Positions 33,070-41,869 of a stretch of DNA of 64,000 bases are shown piece after piece (positions within the stretch are counted from its first letter, which is position 1; every line of letters begins with the position of its first letter). Source of the stretch: Melghiribacillus thermohalophilus (GTDB lineage: Bacteria > Bacillota > Bacilli > Bacillales > Alkalibacillaceae); contig NZ_SMAN01000006.1 of the NCBI RefSeq assembly GCF_004342905.1, forward strand, positions 1-64,000, in the 5' to 3' direction. The translations under genes and the position numbers were made by a program. The notes under the pieces were generated by a model. It ran no database searches. It was not told the origin of the DNA and saw only the letters and a program-made list of their open reading frames with translations.

Positions 33070-33882
33070 ATGCGGTTAGTATCCATTTGTCCGAGTAATA
33101 CAGAAATGCTTGCGTATTTAGGATTGACAGAGTTTCTCACAGGAGTGGATGATTTCTCCGACTGGCCTGAACAAGTAAGAAATCTCCCCCGGCTGGGGCC
33201 AGATTTAAACATCCGTATGGATGAGGTGGAAAAACTTCAGCCGGATCTGGTGCTAGCCTCCTTAAGTGTTCCGGGAATGGAGAAAAATATTGAGGAACTA
33301 AAAAAGAGGAACATCCCCCACATTGTTTTAAATCCTCAGTCATTAGAGGACATTGCACAGGATTTGTTAACAATCGGGAAGCATACTGGATATGAAAAAA
33401 TGGCAAACCAATTGTATGAGCAATACATGGCAACCCTGGAACGTTATCACACCATTAATCAGACAATAGCCCATAAACCTTCCTTGTACTGGGAATGGTG
33501 GCCCAAACCGGTTTTTACTCCCGGAAACACCAACTGGCTTACGGAGGTCAGTGAGCTGGCAGGAGGACAAAACAGCTTTGCCACGGAGGAAACAGCAAAC
33601 GTACAGACGACATGGGATGAAGTGCTTTCCAGGGATCCGGATTATATCTGTATGGTATGGGTTGGAGTCAAAACCGAAAAAATGCGGCCGGAACTTGTAA
33701 TCAAACGTCCAGGGTGGGGGGATATGAAAGCGGTTCGACGAAATCAAATTTTTGTATTAGAGGAGTCATTATATTGCCGCCCTTCTCCAAGGGTGCTGCA
33801 GGGTTTGAATAAATTAGCATCGCTATTGCATCCGGGGAAGTATCCCCCATATAATGGAACAGATCCTTTACTGGGAAAATAG
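33070..33882 (+). CDS. BtuF-like substrate-binding-fold protein without signal peptide
   Basis: A 270-residue protein of the class III (BtuF/FhuD/TroA-like) binding fold: RLVSICPSNTEMLAYLGLTEFLTGV, LQPDLVLAS, then a long helix and a second lobe (PSLYWEWWPKPVFTPGNTNW, DYICMVWVG, RRNQIFVLE). Such proteins normally bind cobalamin, haem or siderophores outside the cell, but here the sequence starts directly with the first strand and has no signal or lipobox, so it is predicted cytoplasmic. ATG 33070 is preceded by TTGGAGG. No ABC permease or ATPase partner is adjacent. Ligand unknown. Confidence 0.82.
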   Translation: MRLVSICPSNTEMLAYLGLTEFLTGVDDFSDWPEQVRNLPRLGPDLNIRMDEVEKLQPDLVLASLSVPGMEKNIEELKKRNIPHIVLNPQSLEDIAQDLLTIGKHTGYEKMANQLYEQYMATLERYHTINQTIAHKPSLYWEWWPKPVFTPGNTNWLTEVSELAGGQNSFATEETANVQTTWDEVLSRDPDYICMVWVGVKTEKMRPELVIKRPGWGDMKAVRRNQIFVLEESLYCRPSPRVLQGLNKLASLLHPGKYPPYNGTDPLLGK

Positions 33883-34030
33883 CATCTGCAGGGGCAAAGC
33901 CGGCAGATGTTTTTTTGTGAAAGATGGAAAAGAAAAATCAAATTTTCCAGTTCAAATGGCTTTTCTTGTATTGGAAATTCATATATAATATTATGAAATT
34001 TCATAAAACTGGGAAGGGATAGAGGATGCC

Positions 34031-34771
34031 ATGGAAGTTAAAACAGCTGAACAGCAGTATAATACTACATCATCACGTATTCACATGATACGCGCCGGTG
34101 CGATTGCCGGCTTTCCTATTTTTCTAGGCTATCTTCCCATTGCCATTACATATGGGGTGCTTGCATCTCAGGCGGGACTGTCTATTTTTGAACTGACGAT
34201 GATGAGTGTTCTCGTATTTGCGGGGGCAAGCCAGTTTATGGGTGCCCAAATGATTATGGGAGGGTCAGCACTGCTGGAAATTGTGGTTGCTACCTTTGTA
34301 TTGAATTTTCGTCATTTTGTGATGAGTCTCTCCTTTATGAACCGACTGAAACCCCTTGCATTAAAACCCAAACTGGCATTATCCCTCGGACTGACCGATG
34401 AAACGTTTACCGTCTCTTCTCTTCATCCGAAGGAAGCAAAAATGCCACATGGGGCTTTGTTTTATGGTTCATTAATCCTTGTATCGTACTTTTCCTGGGT
34501 CGGCGGCTCCTTTTTAGGCGGGGTGCTTGGAGAGATTATACCAGACCGCCTCAGTCTAAGTATGGGCATTGCATTATATGCCATGTTTATTGGCCTTCTT
34601 GTCCCATCCGTAAAAAAGGAATGGCGTATCGGGGTTATTGCCATCATTAGCATGTTGATCAATTATGTATTTATTCTCAATGGGGTAAGTGAAGGATGGT
34701 CCGTTGTGTTTGCAACCGTCATCGCTTCCTTTTTCGGGATATTTTTGCTCAGAGAGGAAGGTGCAGCATGA
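34031..34771 (+). CDS. azlC: AzlC-family branched-chain amino acid exporter, large subunit
   Basis: A 246-residue membrane protein with the AzlC hallmarks GAIAGFPIFLGYLPIAITYGVLA (about 23-45) and LVFAGASQFMGAQMI, then LNFRHFVMSLSF. With AzlD it exports branched-chain amino acids or analogues such as 4-azaleucine. ATG 34031 follows GGGAAGGGATAGAGG. Its stop overlaps the AzlD start by 4 nt, so the two are translated together. No Lrp-like regulator gene is next to it. Confidence 0.92.
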   Translation: MEVKTAEQQYNTTSSRIHMIRAGAIAGFPIFLGYLPIAITYGVLASQAGLSIFELTMMSVLVFAGASQFMGAQMIMGGSALLEIVVATFVLNFRHFVMSLSFMNRLKPLALKPKLALSLGLTDETFTVSSLHPKEAKMPHGALFYGSLILVSYFSWVGGSFLGGVLGEIIPDRLSLSMGIALYAMFIGLLVPSVKKEWRIGVIAIISMLINYVFILNGVSEGWSVVFATVIASFFGIFLLREEGAA

Positions 34772-35082
34772 TTTTAGCGATCATTATCGGGATGTCGTTA
34801 GTCACTATGGTACCGAGACTGATCCCTGCATTTATCGTGAATAAAATCCAGTTTCCTGACTGGATGAACCGCTGGTTAAATGCGATTCCCTATGCTGCTT
34901 TAGGGGCATTGATTTTTCCGAAGATTATGGATGTCATTCCCGGAAAGCCCTGGATAGGCCTATTCGGGGGAGCCGTCGCTGTAATCATATCTCTTTTAGG
35001 GGTCAATGTTATTTTTGCTGTACTGGGGGCCATAGGAGCTGTCTATCTACTTAACACATATGAAATCTTCCATTTTTTCTAG
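34768..35082 (+). CDS. azlD: AzlD-family branched-chain amino acid exporter, small subunit
   Basis: A 104-residue partner of AzlC with four hydrophobic helices (ILAIIIGMSLVTMVPRLIPAF, WLNAIPYAALGALIFP, IGLFGGAVAVIISLLG, VIFAVLGAIGAVYLL). The MVPRLIPAF segment and the AIPYAALGAL helix are typical of AzlD. It starts at ATG 34768 inside the azlC stop region (ATGA), with GGAAGGTG upstream. Confidence 0.9.
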   Translation: MILAIIIGMSLVTMVPRLIPAFIVNKIQFPDWMNRWLNAIPYAALGALIFPKIMDVIPGKPWIGLFGGAVAVIISLLGVNVIFAVLGAIGAVYLLNTYEIFHFF

Positions 35083-35161
35083 AGCAATAGGTCTATTCAT
35101 CACCTTTATCCAATCTTTGCATATTTTATAATGAAGTTATTTTGCCAGAAGGAGAATGATG

Positions 35162-35560
35162 ATGACCAATAGACAGTTAACCCCGAATTCCTATAACCCG
35201 ATGTTTTTTGATATATCTGATATGTTTCAGCAGATACCTCCACCGTCTGTTCCAGGGGGATTTCCGGGAACAGCCCCTCCACAGGGACCAGACTCGTTTC
35301 TTGAAAACTTGCCGCCACCACCTGTTCAGTTCCCGGAAGCAGCTGGAGATCTGTCCGTGCAGGCTGTTGATCCCGGTTCTTTTTACGGGTGTTTATACCG
35401 TTTAACGTTTGTGCAACTGGTAAATGGGAGAAGATTCTGGTTTTACCCGATCTTTATCGGGAGATACTCGGTAGCCGGTTATCGGTGGAATAGCCGAATC
35501 AGACGCTGGACATATACGGGATTCGATGCCCGTCAGGTATTGACTTTTCAGTGTCTGTAA
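35162..35560 (+). CDS. Hypothetical protein with Pro-rich N-terminus
   Basis: A 132-residue soluble protein. Residues 25-60 are rich in Pro (QIPPPSVPGGFPGTAPPQGP, LPPPPVQFP); the C-terminal 65 residues are aromatic and basic (FYGCLYRLTFVQLVNGRRFW, YSVAGYRWNSRIRRWTYTGF). The layout recalls small Bacillaceae spore-coat or surface proteins, but I cannot assign it. ATG 35162 is the third of three adjacent ATGs and is best spaced from AAGGAG. Confidence 0.6.
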   Translation: MTNRQLTPNSYNPMFFDISDMFQQIPPPSVPGGFPGTAPPQGPDSFLENLPPPPVQFPEAAGDLSVQAVDPGSFYGCLYRLTFVQLVNGRRFWFYPIFIGRYSVAGYRWNSRIRRWTYTGFDARQVLTFQCL

Positions 35561-35565
35561 AAAAA

Positions 35566-35599
35566 CAGGCTGCTGTAATTTAACATGTACAGCAGCCTG
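35566..35599 (+). terminator. Stem-loop terminator
   Basis: CAGGCTGCTGTA (35566-35577) pairs perfectly with TACAGCAGCCTG (35588-35599); the tail ACTGTTTTC is only moderately T-rich. Confidence 0.7.
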
Positions 35600-35622
35600 A
35601 CTGTTTTCAAGGGGGTATGATG

Positions 35623-36159
35623 ATGTATCGAGTTCGCGAAGCAAAACTGGAGGATGCAGGGGCGATTGCCAGCGTACATGTGAAAAGCTGGCTCACTACA
35701 TATGGAAACATTATTAAGCATGAAGATCTAAAGCAGGTCATTTCCTATGAACGGAGAAAGGCACAATGGGAAGGAATACTGAAATCCCGCACGATATCCC
35801 GGTTTATCTATGTTGCTGAAACAGAAGATGGTGAGATTGTCGGCTTTATTAGTGGAGGAAAGGAACGTTCGAAAAAGTTTCCTTATGACGGGGAAATTTA
35901 TGCGATCTACATTTTACAGGAACATCAGGGAAAAGGATTAGGGGGAATGCTTCTGAACACCTTTGCCATCACCTTAAAAGAGAACGGCTATCAGTCCGTT
36001 CTTGTATGGGTGCTAACCAGCAACCCCTCCAGTAAATTTTACGAATATTTTGGTGCGCAGCCGGTTGATGCAGATCACATTACAATCGGTTCTGGAACCT
36101 ATGAAGAAACAGCCTACGGATGGGATCACATAGACGATTTATTAAACGAATTTCATTAA
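35623..36159 (+). CDS. GNAT-family N-acetyltransferase
   Basis: A 178-residue GCN5-related acetyltransferase. N-terminal YRVREAKLEDAGAIASVHVKSW, the beta-4 segment EIYAIYILQEHQGKGLGGMLL with the acetyl-CoA loop Q-G-K-G-L-G-G, and VLVWVLTSNPSSKFYEYFGAQP are canonical. The acceptor is unknown (protein N-terminus, antibiotic or metabolite). Three adjacent ATGs follow AAGGGGGT; 35623 is best spaced. Single gene between two hairpins. Confidence 0.9.
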   Translation: MYRVREAKLEDAGAIASVHVKSWLTTYGNIIKHEDLKQVISYERRKAQWEGILKSRTISRFIYVAETEDGEIVGFISGGKERSKKFPYDGEIYAIYILQEHQGKGLGGMLLNTFAITLKENGYQSVLVWVLTSNPSSKFYEYFGAQPVDADHITIGSGTYEETAYGWDHIDDLLNEFH

Positions 36160-36222
36160 CATCACATCCTCCTTAAGCTGTGAAGGTCTATGTGTATGGC
36201 AATGGTTTCTCTGGAAAATCAT

Positions 36223-36281
36223 TCAGGGGAGGATCCATTCAGTTATGAACGAAACGGCTCCTCCCCTGAAAACCGTTTTTT
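36223..36281 (+). terminator. Probable terminator after the acetyltransferase gene
   Basis: TCAGGGGAGG (36223-36232) pairs with CCTCCCCTGA (36260-36269) over a long loop, followed by AAAACCGTTTTTT. Confidence 0.6.
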
Positions 36282-36321
36282 GAATATAACCGGACCTGTG
36301 CGCATGGTGGGTTTAATAGGA

Positions 36322-36373
36322 TTACCCGAGAAGTCCCCCTCTATGCGTGAACGTAGGTGGTGGAGTATGTCAC
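36322..36373. repeat. Dispersed hairpin repeat, copy B
   Basis: TTACCCGAGAAGTCCCCCT (36322-36340) and CGTAGGTGGTGGAGTATGTC onwards (36352-36373) match the repeat at 30838-30890. Its right edge overlaps the stop codon of the cation-efflux gene. Confidence 0.65.
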
Positions 36374-37245
36374 TTCTTTTCACTATGGGGTTCAATGTGA
36401 ATATGCGCGTGCGTTACGCCGTAATGCCGTTCCAGATGTTCTTCCACTTTCTCCGTAATCTTGTGACTCTCTTCAACATTCAGGTTTGGATTGACTTCAA
36501 TGGTCACTTCCATTAAAATTTGATTTCCATGTTTTCGGGCTTTGATATCATTCGTGCTGCTTACTCCTGGAACACGGCTGATGCTTTTTTTTATTTCATG
36601 AAGTTCTTCTTCATCAAAACCGTCCGTTAACGTGTGGGCGGCGTCTCGAAAAACATCGATCGCTGTTTTGCAGATAATGACTCCAACAACTACACCGGCA
36701 AGGGGATCGAGCCATTTTAATCCAAACTGTGCCCCTAGAATTCCGGTGAAAGCGCCAAGGCTGACCAGGGTATCGGAAAGATTATCCTGAGCCTGTGCAT
36801 GAAGAGAACTGCTCTCAATTTTTCTAGAAAGATATATATTATATCGATACACCCCAAACATGATCGCTGCGCTAATTAGAGCTGTGTAAGCGGTTATCAT
36901 ATCCGGAGTGGCTGATTCCCCCTGCGCCAGCTTGGTCATTGTATTCCATATGACATCAAGTCCAACGGTAATCATAATAAACGCAGCCACAAGCGAAGCA
37001 ATGGATTCAGCCCGCGAATGACCATAATGATGATCCTGGTCGGGAGGTTTTCTCGAAATTTTCAATCCAATGAGAACTGCTATAGAAGCCATTACATCCG
37101 TTATGTTATTTAATCCATCCGCTTTTAAAGCTTCAGAGTTTCCGATCTGAGCAATGATAATTTTGGATAGGGATAGCAGGAGATAGGCAGAAATGCTGAG
37201 ATAGGCTCCTTTTTCACCCTGCTTCAGCCGATCGTTATGATTCAT
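36370..37245 (-). CDS. Cation diffusion facilitator family efflux protein
   Basis: A 291-residue CDF transporter: four to six membrane helices, metal-site segments EALKADGLNNITDVMASIAV and DHHYGHSRAESIASLVAAF, and a C-terminal cytoplasmic ferredoxin-like domain (GVSSTNDIKARKHGNQILMEVTIEVN) ending in a His-rich tail (HYGVTHAHIHIEPH). It exchanges divalent metals for protons; the sequence type is near the manganese exporters MneP/MneS of B. subtilis. ATG 37245 has CGGAGGAC 4 nt upstream. Monocistronic. Confidence 0.9.
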   Translation of the reverse strand: MNHNDRLKQGEKGAYLSISAYLLLSLSKIIIAQIGNSEALKADGLNNITDVMASIAVLIGLKISRKPPDQDHHYGHSRAESIASLVAAFIMITVGLDVIWNTMTKLAQGESATPDMITAYTALISAAIMFGVYRYNIYLSRKIESSSLHAQAQDNLSDTLVSLGAFTGILGAQFGLKWLDPLAGVVVGVIICKTAIDVFRDAAHTLTDGFDEEELHEIKKSISRVPGVSSTNDIKARKHGNQILMEVTIEVNPNLNVEESHKITEKVEEHLERHYGVTHAHIHIEPHSEKK

Positions 37246-37519
37246 GATATGTCCTCCGTACAAATGATTGCCCATTTAGCGTACCAGACAAAATCTTTTT
37301 GAGTCTAGAGAAAAAAAGATTGCTTGTTTCATATTCATTGCCGGGAGCAAAACTTTTTTCACCAGGATAAAATGGGGATCATCATCCATATAAATCTCGA
37401 ATTCAAGCATTTTGTTTTAAAATATCTTTAATTTAGTTTATGATAATCATGTGCTGCTTATAGTATAAGCAGTGTCCATAAAGGTAAAACCTGTTTATAA
37501 AAAAGAAAGGAGAATGGAA

Positions 37520-38125
37520 ATGAGCCAGGTTAAATTGGCAGTTATTTATTACAGTTCTACAGGAACGAATTATCAAATGGCAAAATGGGCAGCTGAAGGG
37601 GCTGAAGGAGCAGGGGCAGAAGTAAAACTGCTTAGAGTAGCCGAAACAGCGCCAGAATCAGCAATTGCACAAAATGAAGCGTGGAAGAATCATTTAGAAG
37701 CAACAAAAGACGTCCCTGTTGCCAGTCCAGAGGATCTTGAATGGGCGGATGGAATCATTTTTAGTGTTCCTACCCGTTTTGGAAATGTACCTTCACAGGT
37801 CAAACAATTTTTAGATACAACCGGAGGGCTATGGGCGAAAGGAAAATTAGTCAATAAAGTAGTCAGTGCCATGTCATCTGCACAGAATTCCCACGGTGGT
37901 CAGGAACAGACCATTTTATCGCTCTACACCACTATGTTCCACTGGGGAGCGATCATTGCTGCACCCGGATACTCTGATCCATCCATATTTGCAGGTGGAG
38001 GCAATCCATATGGTACCAGTGTAACAGTAGATCAGGAAGGAAATATGGTTGAAGATGTAGAAGCCGCAGTCAAACATCAGGCCAGGCGGACAGTGGAAAT
38101 TACGAAAAAAATCATTTCAAACTAA
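37520..38125 (+). CDS. wrbA: WrbA-type NAD(P)H:quinone oxidoreductase
   Basis: A 201-residue flavodoxin-like protein of the WrbA group: the FMN phosphate loop is YYSSTGTNYQMAKW (about 9-22), with GIIFSVPTRFGNVPSQVKQFLDTTGGLW and SSAQNSHGGQEQTILSLYTTMFHWG lining the flavin. It reduces quinones by two electrons, avoiding semiquinone stress. ATG 37520 lies after AAAGGAGAATGGAA; 37514 would be too close to the RBS. Ends at a terminator. Confidence 0.93.
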   Translation: MSQVKLAVIYYSSTGTNYQMAKWAAEGAEGAGAEVKLLRVAETAPESAIAQNEAWKNHLEATKDVPVASPEDLEWADGIIFSVPTRFGNVPSQVKQFLDTTGGLWAKGKLVNKVVSAMSSAQNSHGGQEQTILSLYTTMFHWGAIIAAPGYSDPSIFAGGGNPYGTSVTVDQEGNMVEDVEAAVKHQARRTVEITKKIISN

Positions 38126-38160
38126 ATGAGAAAGTCTGCAATAAGTCAGATCTATTTCAA

Positions 38161-38193
38161 GAGGTGCCCTATAAAAAGGGGACCTCTTTTTTT
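38161..38193 (+). terminator. Terminator of wrbA
   Basis: GAGGTGCCC (38161-38169) pairs with GGGGACCTC (38178-38186, one mismatch), followed by TTTTTTT. Confidence 0.82.
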
Positions 38194-38320
38194 GGGAGAC
38201 AGACCGAAGTCGGGAAATGATTCACAGAAGAGGGTAACCCTCCCGGAGTTGTAATGCGATTGTCCATAGTAGGTGAGAATCGCCCAATGTCATTATCCGA
38301 TACGTACGGGAGGAGGGGAT

Positions 38321-38449
38321 TTGAAAAAGAAATTTCATTTCCCAGGTAAAAGCATGATCAATCAGACCTATTTGCAACTCCTGTATAGTCTTTTTCGGCT
38401 AATTTTTAAAAGCCCCCAAAAAGATCGAACACCTTCTCGTAAAGTATAA
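38321..38449 (+). CDS. Putative 42-residue basic peptide
   Basis: TTG 38321 follows GGGAGGAGGGG and opens a 42-codon frame (MKKKFHFPGKSMINQTYLQL onwards), strongly basic at both ends with one weakly hydrophobic helix. No family is recognised. It precedes the gene at 38478 by about 28 bp on the same strand and could be a leader or upstream partner; it may also be chance. Confidence 0.35.
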   Translation: MKKKFHFPGKSMINQTYLQLLYSLFRLIFKSPQKDRTPSRKV

Positions 38450-38477
38450 CGAACGAAACAGACGAGAGGTGAGAAGG

Positions 38478-39653
38478 TTGAAACAGAAAAAACGATTAAA
38501 AATCCTTTCTGCAACAGCATTGGCTTTCAGTGTGGCTGCTCCACCAGTATTAGCATTTGCAGAAGATCATGAAACCCCAACAGTGGAGATGGAAACGGAA
38601 GCAGAGTTGGACTTAACAGATGATCATGTAAAAATTGAGGCCGAAACGGAAAAAAATTCTGAAACGGAAAACCGTAACGATGGTACAGAAAATGGAGAAG
38701 ATCAAACTTCAGAAAATGACCAGGGAGAAGAAACGTTATCAATAGAAAACAGCTTGCTTTTTTACATGAAGGTGATGAATGAACAGTTAAAAATGGCTCT
38801 TGCGCTGAATGACTATGAAAAAGCTGAATCACTGATGGAGCTAAGTGAAGTTCTGGTTGGAAAAGCTGAAGAACTGCTTGAAGAAGGTAAGGAAGAGGAA
38901 GCAACTGAACTATTGACGAAAGTAACTCTTATGGTCCAAAAAGCCGATGAAATAGCCGAAAACGACGAGTCTACTGAAGACCAAGAAGAATCTGAAGAAA
39001 GAGACTCGGAAGAAGCAGACGAGACAGAAGAGGAATCGGCAGATGATCAAACCGATGAAAACAGTGAAGAATTAACATTATTATTAGAAGTTAAAATTGG
39101 GCAAAATATTATTGCTTTGCATCGCAACATGGAAAAAGTTAAAAACCCCAATGCCAGAGCTGCTTTACAAAGAAATATTGAAAAAGCACTGATGAAATTT
39201 GAAGCGAAATATGGCAATCTGGATGAGCTTGAAGAAAAAATTCAGGCATTAGAAGAAGAGTATGGAGATTTAGAAGCGCTTGAACATCAAGTAGGGATGA
39301 TTAAAGAAATTGCCGAAAAACTAAATGAAGATCAAGTAAATGAAGAAGAAAATCTGGAAGAAGAGAAGGAAGAGTCTCAGGAACCATCTGAACAGGAACC
39401 ACCAGAAGAAAATAACGATAGTCTGAATGTAGAAACAGAAGTGGAAGAAAACGTTCAGCTGGAAGTTCAAGATTTAACCGTTCTTCCTGACAGACTGAAA
39501 GAGGATCATACAGGTAAAGGGAATAAGATTAAGGAAAACATAAACGAACATAAAGAACACAAAAAAGAAAAGAAACATGAAGTGAATCATGGAAAGGGAA
39601 AAGGGAAAAATAAGGATGAACGTAAAGGGAAAAACGGGAATCCAGGAAACTAA
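38478..39653 (+). CDS. Secreted acidic protein with DUF5667-like helical regions
   Basis: An exported protein of about 391 residues: signal KKRLKILSATALAFSVAAPPVLAFA, then long Glu-rich low-complexity stretches alternating with two helical blocks (LLFYMKVMNEQLKMALALND...; LEVKIGQNIIALHRNMEKVKNPNARAALQRNIEKA), and a Lys/His/Gly-rich tail (KGKGKNKDERKGKNGNPGN). This layout is like DUF5667 exported proteins of Bacillaceae, whose role is unknown. TTG 38478 follows GAGAGGTGAGAAGG. A strongly acidic body with a basic tail suggests cell-wall binding or metal/salt buffering; this is inference. Confidence 0.7.
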   Translation: MKQKKRLKILSATALAFSVAAPPVLAFAEDHETPTVEMETEAELDLTDDHVKIEAETEKNSETENRNDGTENGEDQTSENDQGEETLSIENSLLFYMKVMNEQLKMALALNDYEKAESLMELSEVLVGKAEELLEEGKEEEATELLTKVTLMVQKADEIAENDESTEDQEESEERDSEEADETEEESADDQTDENSEELTLLLEVKIGQNIIALHRNMEKVKNPNARAALQRNIEKALMKFEAKYGNLDELEEKIQALEEEYGDLEALEHQVGMIKEIAEKLNEDQVNEEENLEEEKEESQEPSEQEPPEENNDSLNVETEVEENVQLEVQDLTVLPDRLKEDHTGKGNKIKENINEHKEHKKEKKHEVNHGKGKGKNKDERKGKNGNPGN

Positions 39654-39715
39654 ACATATACGTTTCTAACTCCTGAATGGAGTTTTCACATATATTTCTC
39701 TCTCCCATATTTTTG

Positions 39716-39755
39716 AAAGCGGGTTGATCTTTTTAACGATCAGCCCGCTTTCTTG
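39716..39755 (+). terminator. Rho-independent terminator
   Basis: AAAGCGGGTTGATC pairs with GATCAGCCCGCTTT around a T-rich loop, followed by CTTGTTT. About 65 bp after the stop of the acidic secreted protein. Confidence 0.75.
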
Positions 39756-39904
39756 TTTCGGCAAATTATTTTGAAATGATTAGAAAGATGTTTGGATTTT
39801 AGGAATTGGGGTATAAATTACTAAAGGTTAAATTTCAGAAAATTGTTGCAATAATCACGAATTTTTAAGATAATGGGAAAAAGGGGAACAAGGGGGTAAG
39901 TTCC

Positions 39905-40147
39905 GTGAAAAAACAAAAAACTTACTATCAGCTCGTTCGCTATGATCACAAGGGAAATGGCCCATTTAAAGCACGCAAGGAAATCCCTTTTGAAATTAAG
40001 CTGGCAGCCAGGCTGTTTTTAGATGAGCTTACTTTTAACTGGAATAAATCGTATCTGGAAGACAAAATCAATCACGCAATAGATGAAGAGAATCTGGATG
40101 ATTTCAAAAAGTATGGAGAGTATTATGCACCATATACATGGGAATAA
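39905..40147 (+). CDS. IDEAL-domain small protein
   Basis: An 80-residue protein. The C-terminal half (LFLDELTFNWNKSYLEDKIN through HAIDEENLDDFKKYGEYY) matches the two-helix IDEAL domain found in small Bacillus proteins and adaptor-like regulators such as ComK-inhibitor-type proteins; the N-terminal half is a short strand-rich part (TYYQLVRYDHKGNGPFKARK). Function is unknown; a protein-binding adaptor role is inferred. GTG 39905 follows AAGGGGGTAAG at 5-6 nt. Confidence 0.72.
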   Translation: MKKQKTYYQLVRYDHKGNGPFKARKEIPFEIKLAARLFLDELTFNWNKSYLEDKINHAIDEENLDDFKKYGEYYAPYTWE

Positions 40148-40190
40148 CCACACAACTGATCCTATAGTGAAGATTGGAATATATTGTTTA

Positions 40191-40233
40191 AAAGGCTGAT
40201 TCGACTGTAACCGAATCAGCCTTTTTCTTTTTT
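40191..40233 (+). terminator. Strong Rho-independent terminator
   Basis: AAAGGCTGATTCG (40191-40203) pairs with CGAATCAGCCTTT (40212-40224), followed by TTCTTTTTTT. Confidence 0.92.
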
Positions 40234-40301
40234 TAGAGGAATTCTGGCATGAATTGGCGAAATATTAAAAAAATTACATTTTTCGTTCGGGGGGAACGTT
40301 T

Positions 40302-41798
40302 ATGGACACTCAAGGTGAACTGTTGCAAAGACAAAATCTGATGTTACTAAAAATTTTGCTGTTTGGTATCGTTCTGGGTCTCGGTGCAGAGTTAGTGGTA
40401 GGTGCTCCCTTGATTAATATGGTTTCTCTCGGCGGGTTGGGGTCTCTATTCCTGGGGATCAACACACTTCTGTATGTTAAACGTTTCAACCCCCACTGGA
40501 TTCCATACATAGCGGTTACAGGCATGGCGGTTGTTGCCATCGTCATTATTCACAGTTCAGACTATTTTACCAATATTTTATTTGCCTTTTTTCTTCTCGG
40601 AGTAGCTGCCATTTCTTTATCATTCGCTGTATTAACAACAGGAGGTGTATTAGGCATAGGCATCCTGGCATATTTTGTCATAGAAAAAGGGCAACATGCC
40701 GGATTTGATTCACGGTCTGTAGTTATGACCATGGTATTTTTTGTGCTTGTCTATGCTGTGCTAATCATTCAGGTAAGGATGTCACGCAAGTTGTTTACGG
40801 ATGTACAGGAAACATTAAAGGAGACAGCACATTTACACAGCATTCAAGAAAATCAGAACAAAAAAATGAATCAAACAGCAAAAATTGTAGATGAATCCAT
40901 TAACAAATTCAGCAAGCATATCCATATTCAGTCGAACATCATGCAGGAGATGAGTGAATCCTTTAATGAAGTGGGAAGTGCTGCAGAATCACAGGTGCAA
41001 TCCATTACGAAAATAACTGCTCTAACCAGTGACGCGAGTGAACGGGTCAAAAATATGATCGGCTCACTGGAGGCTTTAACAGAATCAAGCCGGGAAACGA
41101 AGACAGCCACAAGTGAAGGGGAACAAGCGATTCAAGCCGTGTTGAAAAAAATGAAGGGATTTCAGCATTCTTTTCAAACGATAAAGGATCAAATAACCAC
41201 TTTGACAGTAAAAATCAGTGAATCAACGGGCTTTACCAATCAGATACAGGATATTGCGGAACAGACAAATCTGCTGGCCTTAAACGCAAGCATTGAGGCT
41301 GCACGTGCCGGGGAAGCAGGAGCCGGTTTTGCCGTTGTTGCAGAAGAGGTCAGGAAATTGGCAGAGATGACCAATCAAGCGGCCAGCCGAATCAGTGAAA
41401 ATTTACGTGATATTGAGACAAGCGCCAGTGATACAGAAGGCTATGTCAATAAAAGTGAAACGGAATTGAGAGAAACGCTGACGATCACCAACAGAGCGAT
41501 GAGCTATTTTCATGATATTGAAAGAAAAATTCAGTTGTTTGTTCAGGAGTTCCAGAAATTCGGCGTGGAATCTAAGGTGATTCAGGATTCAGCAGAGGGA
41601 ATAGATCAAGCGGTGAATGATCTCGCTGCCTTGATTGAGGAGATGTCCGCAACAATGGAACAGATGCAGAAAATTGTATCGGATCATTATCAAAAACATG
41701 AACAGCTGATACAATCCATTCAAAAAACAAAACAAGTGGTAAATGAACTGGTCAATAGCGGCAAAGAAGCGTCCAAGTTCAGACAGAATCGCAAGTAA
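40302..41798 (+). CDS. Methyl-accepting chemotaxis-type signalling protein
   Basis: A 498-residue transducer with six membrane helices in the first 165 residues and no large extracellular sensor, then a cytoplasmic coiled-coil signalling domain. The hairpin tip is [20 protein letters not shown] and onwards [18 protein letters not shown], the CheA/CheW contact site. There is no HAMP domain I can see. Glu/Gln-rich methylation-type heptads flank the tip. It probably senses a membrane or intracellular cue. ATG 40302 follows GGGGGGAACG. Confidence 0.9.
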   Translation: MDTQGELLQRQNLMLLKILLFGIVLGLGAELVVGAPLINMVSLGGLGSLFLGINTLLYVKRFNPHWIPYIAVTGMAVVAIVIIHSSDYFTNILFAFFLLGVAAISLSFAVLTTGGVLGIGILAYFVIEKGQHAGFDSRSVVMTMVFFVLVYAVLIIQVRMSRKLFTDVQETLKETAHLHSIQENQNKKMNQTAKIVDESINKFSKHIHIQSNIMQEMSESFNEVGSAAESQVQSITKITALTSDASERVKNMIGSLEALTESSRETKTATSEGEQAIQAVLKKMKGFQHSFQTIKDQITTLTVKISESTGFTNQIQDIAEQTNLLALNASIEAARAGEAGAGFAVVAEEVRKLAEMTNQAASRISENLRDIETSASDTEGYVNKSETELRETLTITNRAMSYFHDIERKIQLFVQEFQKFGVESKVIQDSAEGIDQAVNDLAALIEEMSATMEQMQKIVSDHYQKHEQLIQSIQKTKQVVNELVNSGKEASKFRQNRK

Positions 41799-41804
41799 AA
41801 TTTT

Positions 41805-41834
41805 TTGATAAGTTAAAGAATACCGTGATATAGT
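41805..41834 (+). promoter_or_regulatory. Probable sigma-A promoter of the VanY-type gene
   Basis: TTGATA (41805-41810), 18-nt spacer, TATAGT (41829-41834), about 35 bp before the ATG at 41870. Confidence 0.5.
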
Positions 41835-41869
41835 GGTAGTAGCATACTCAACAGAAAGGGACTTCAAAG

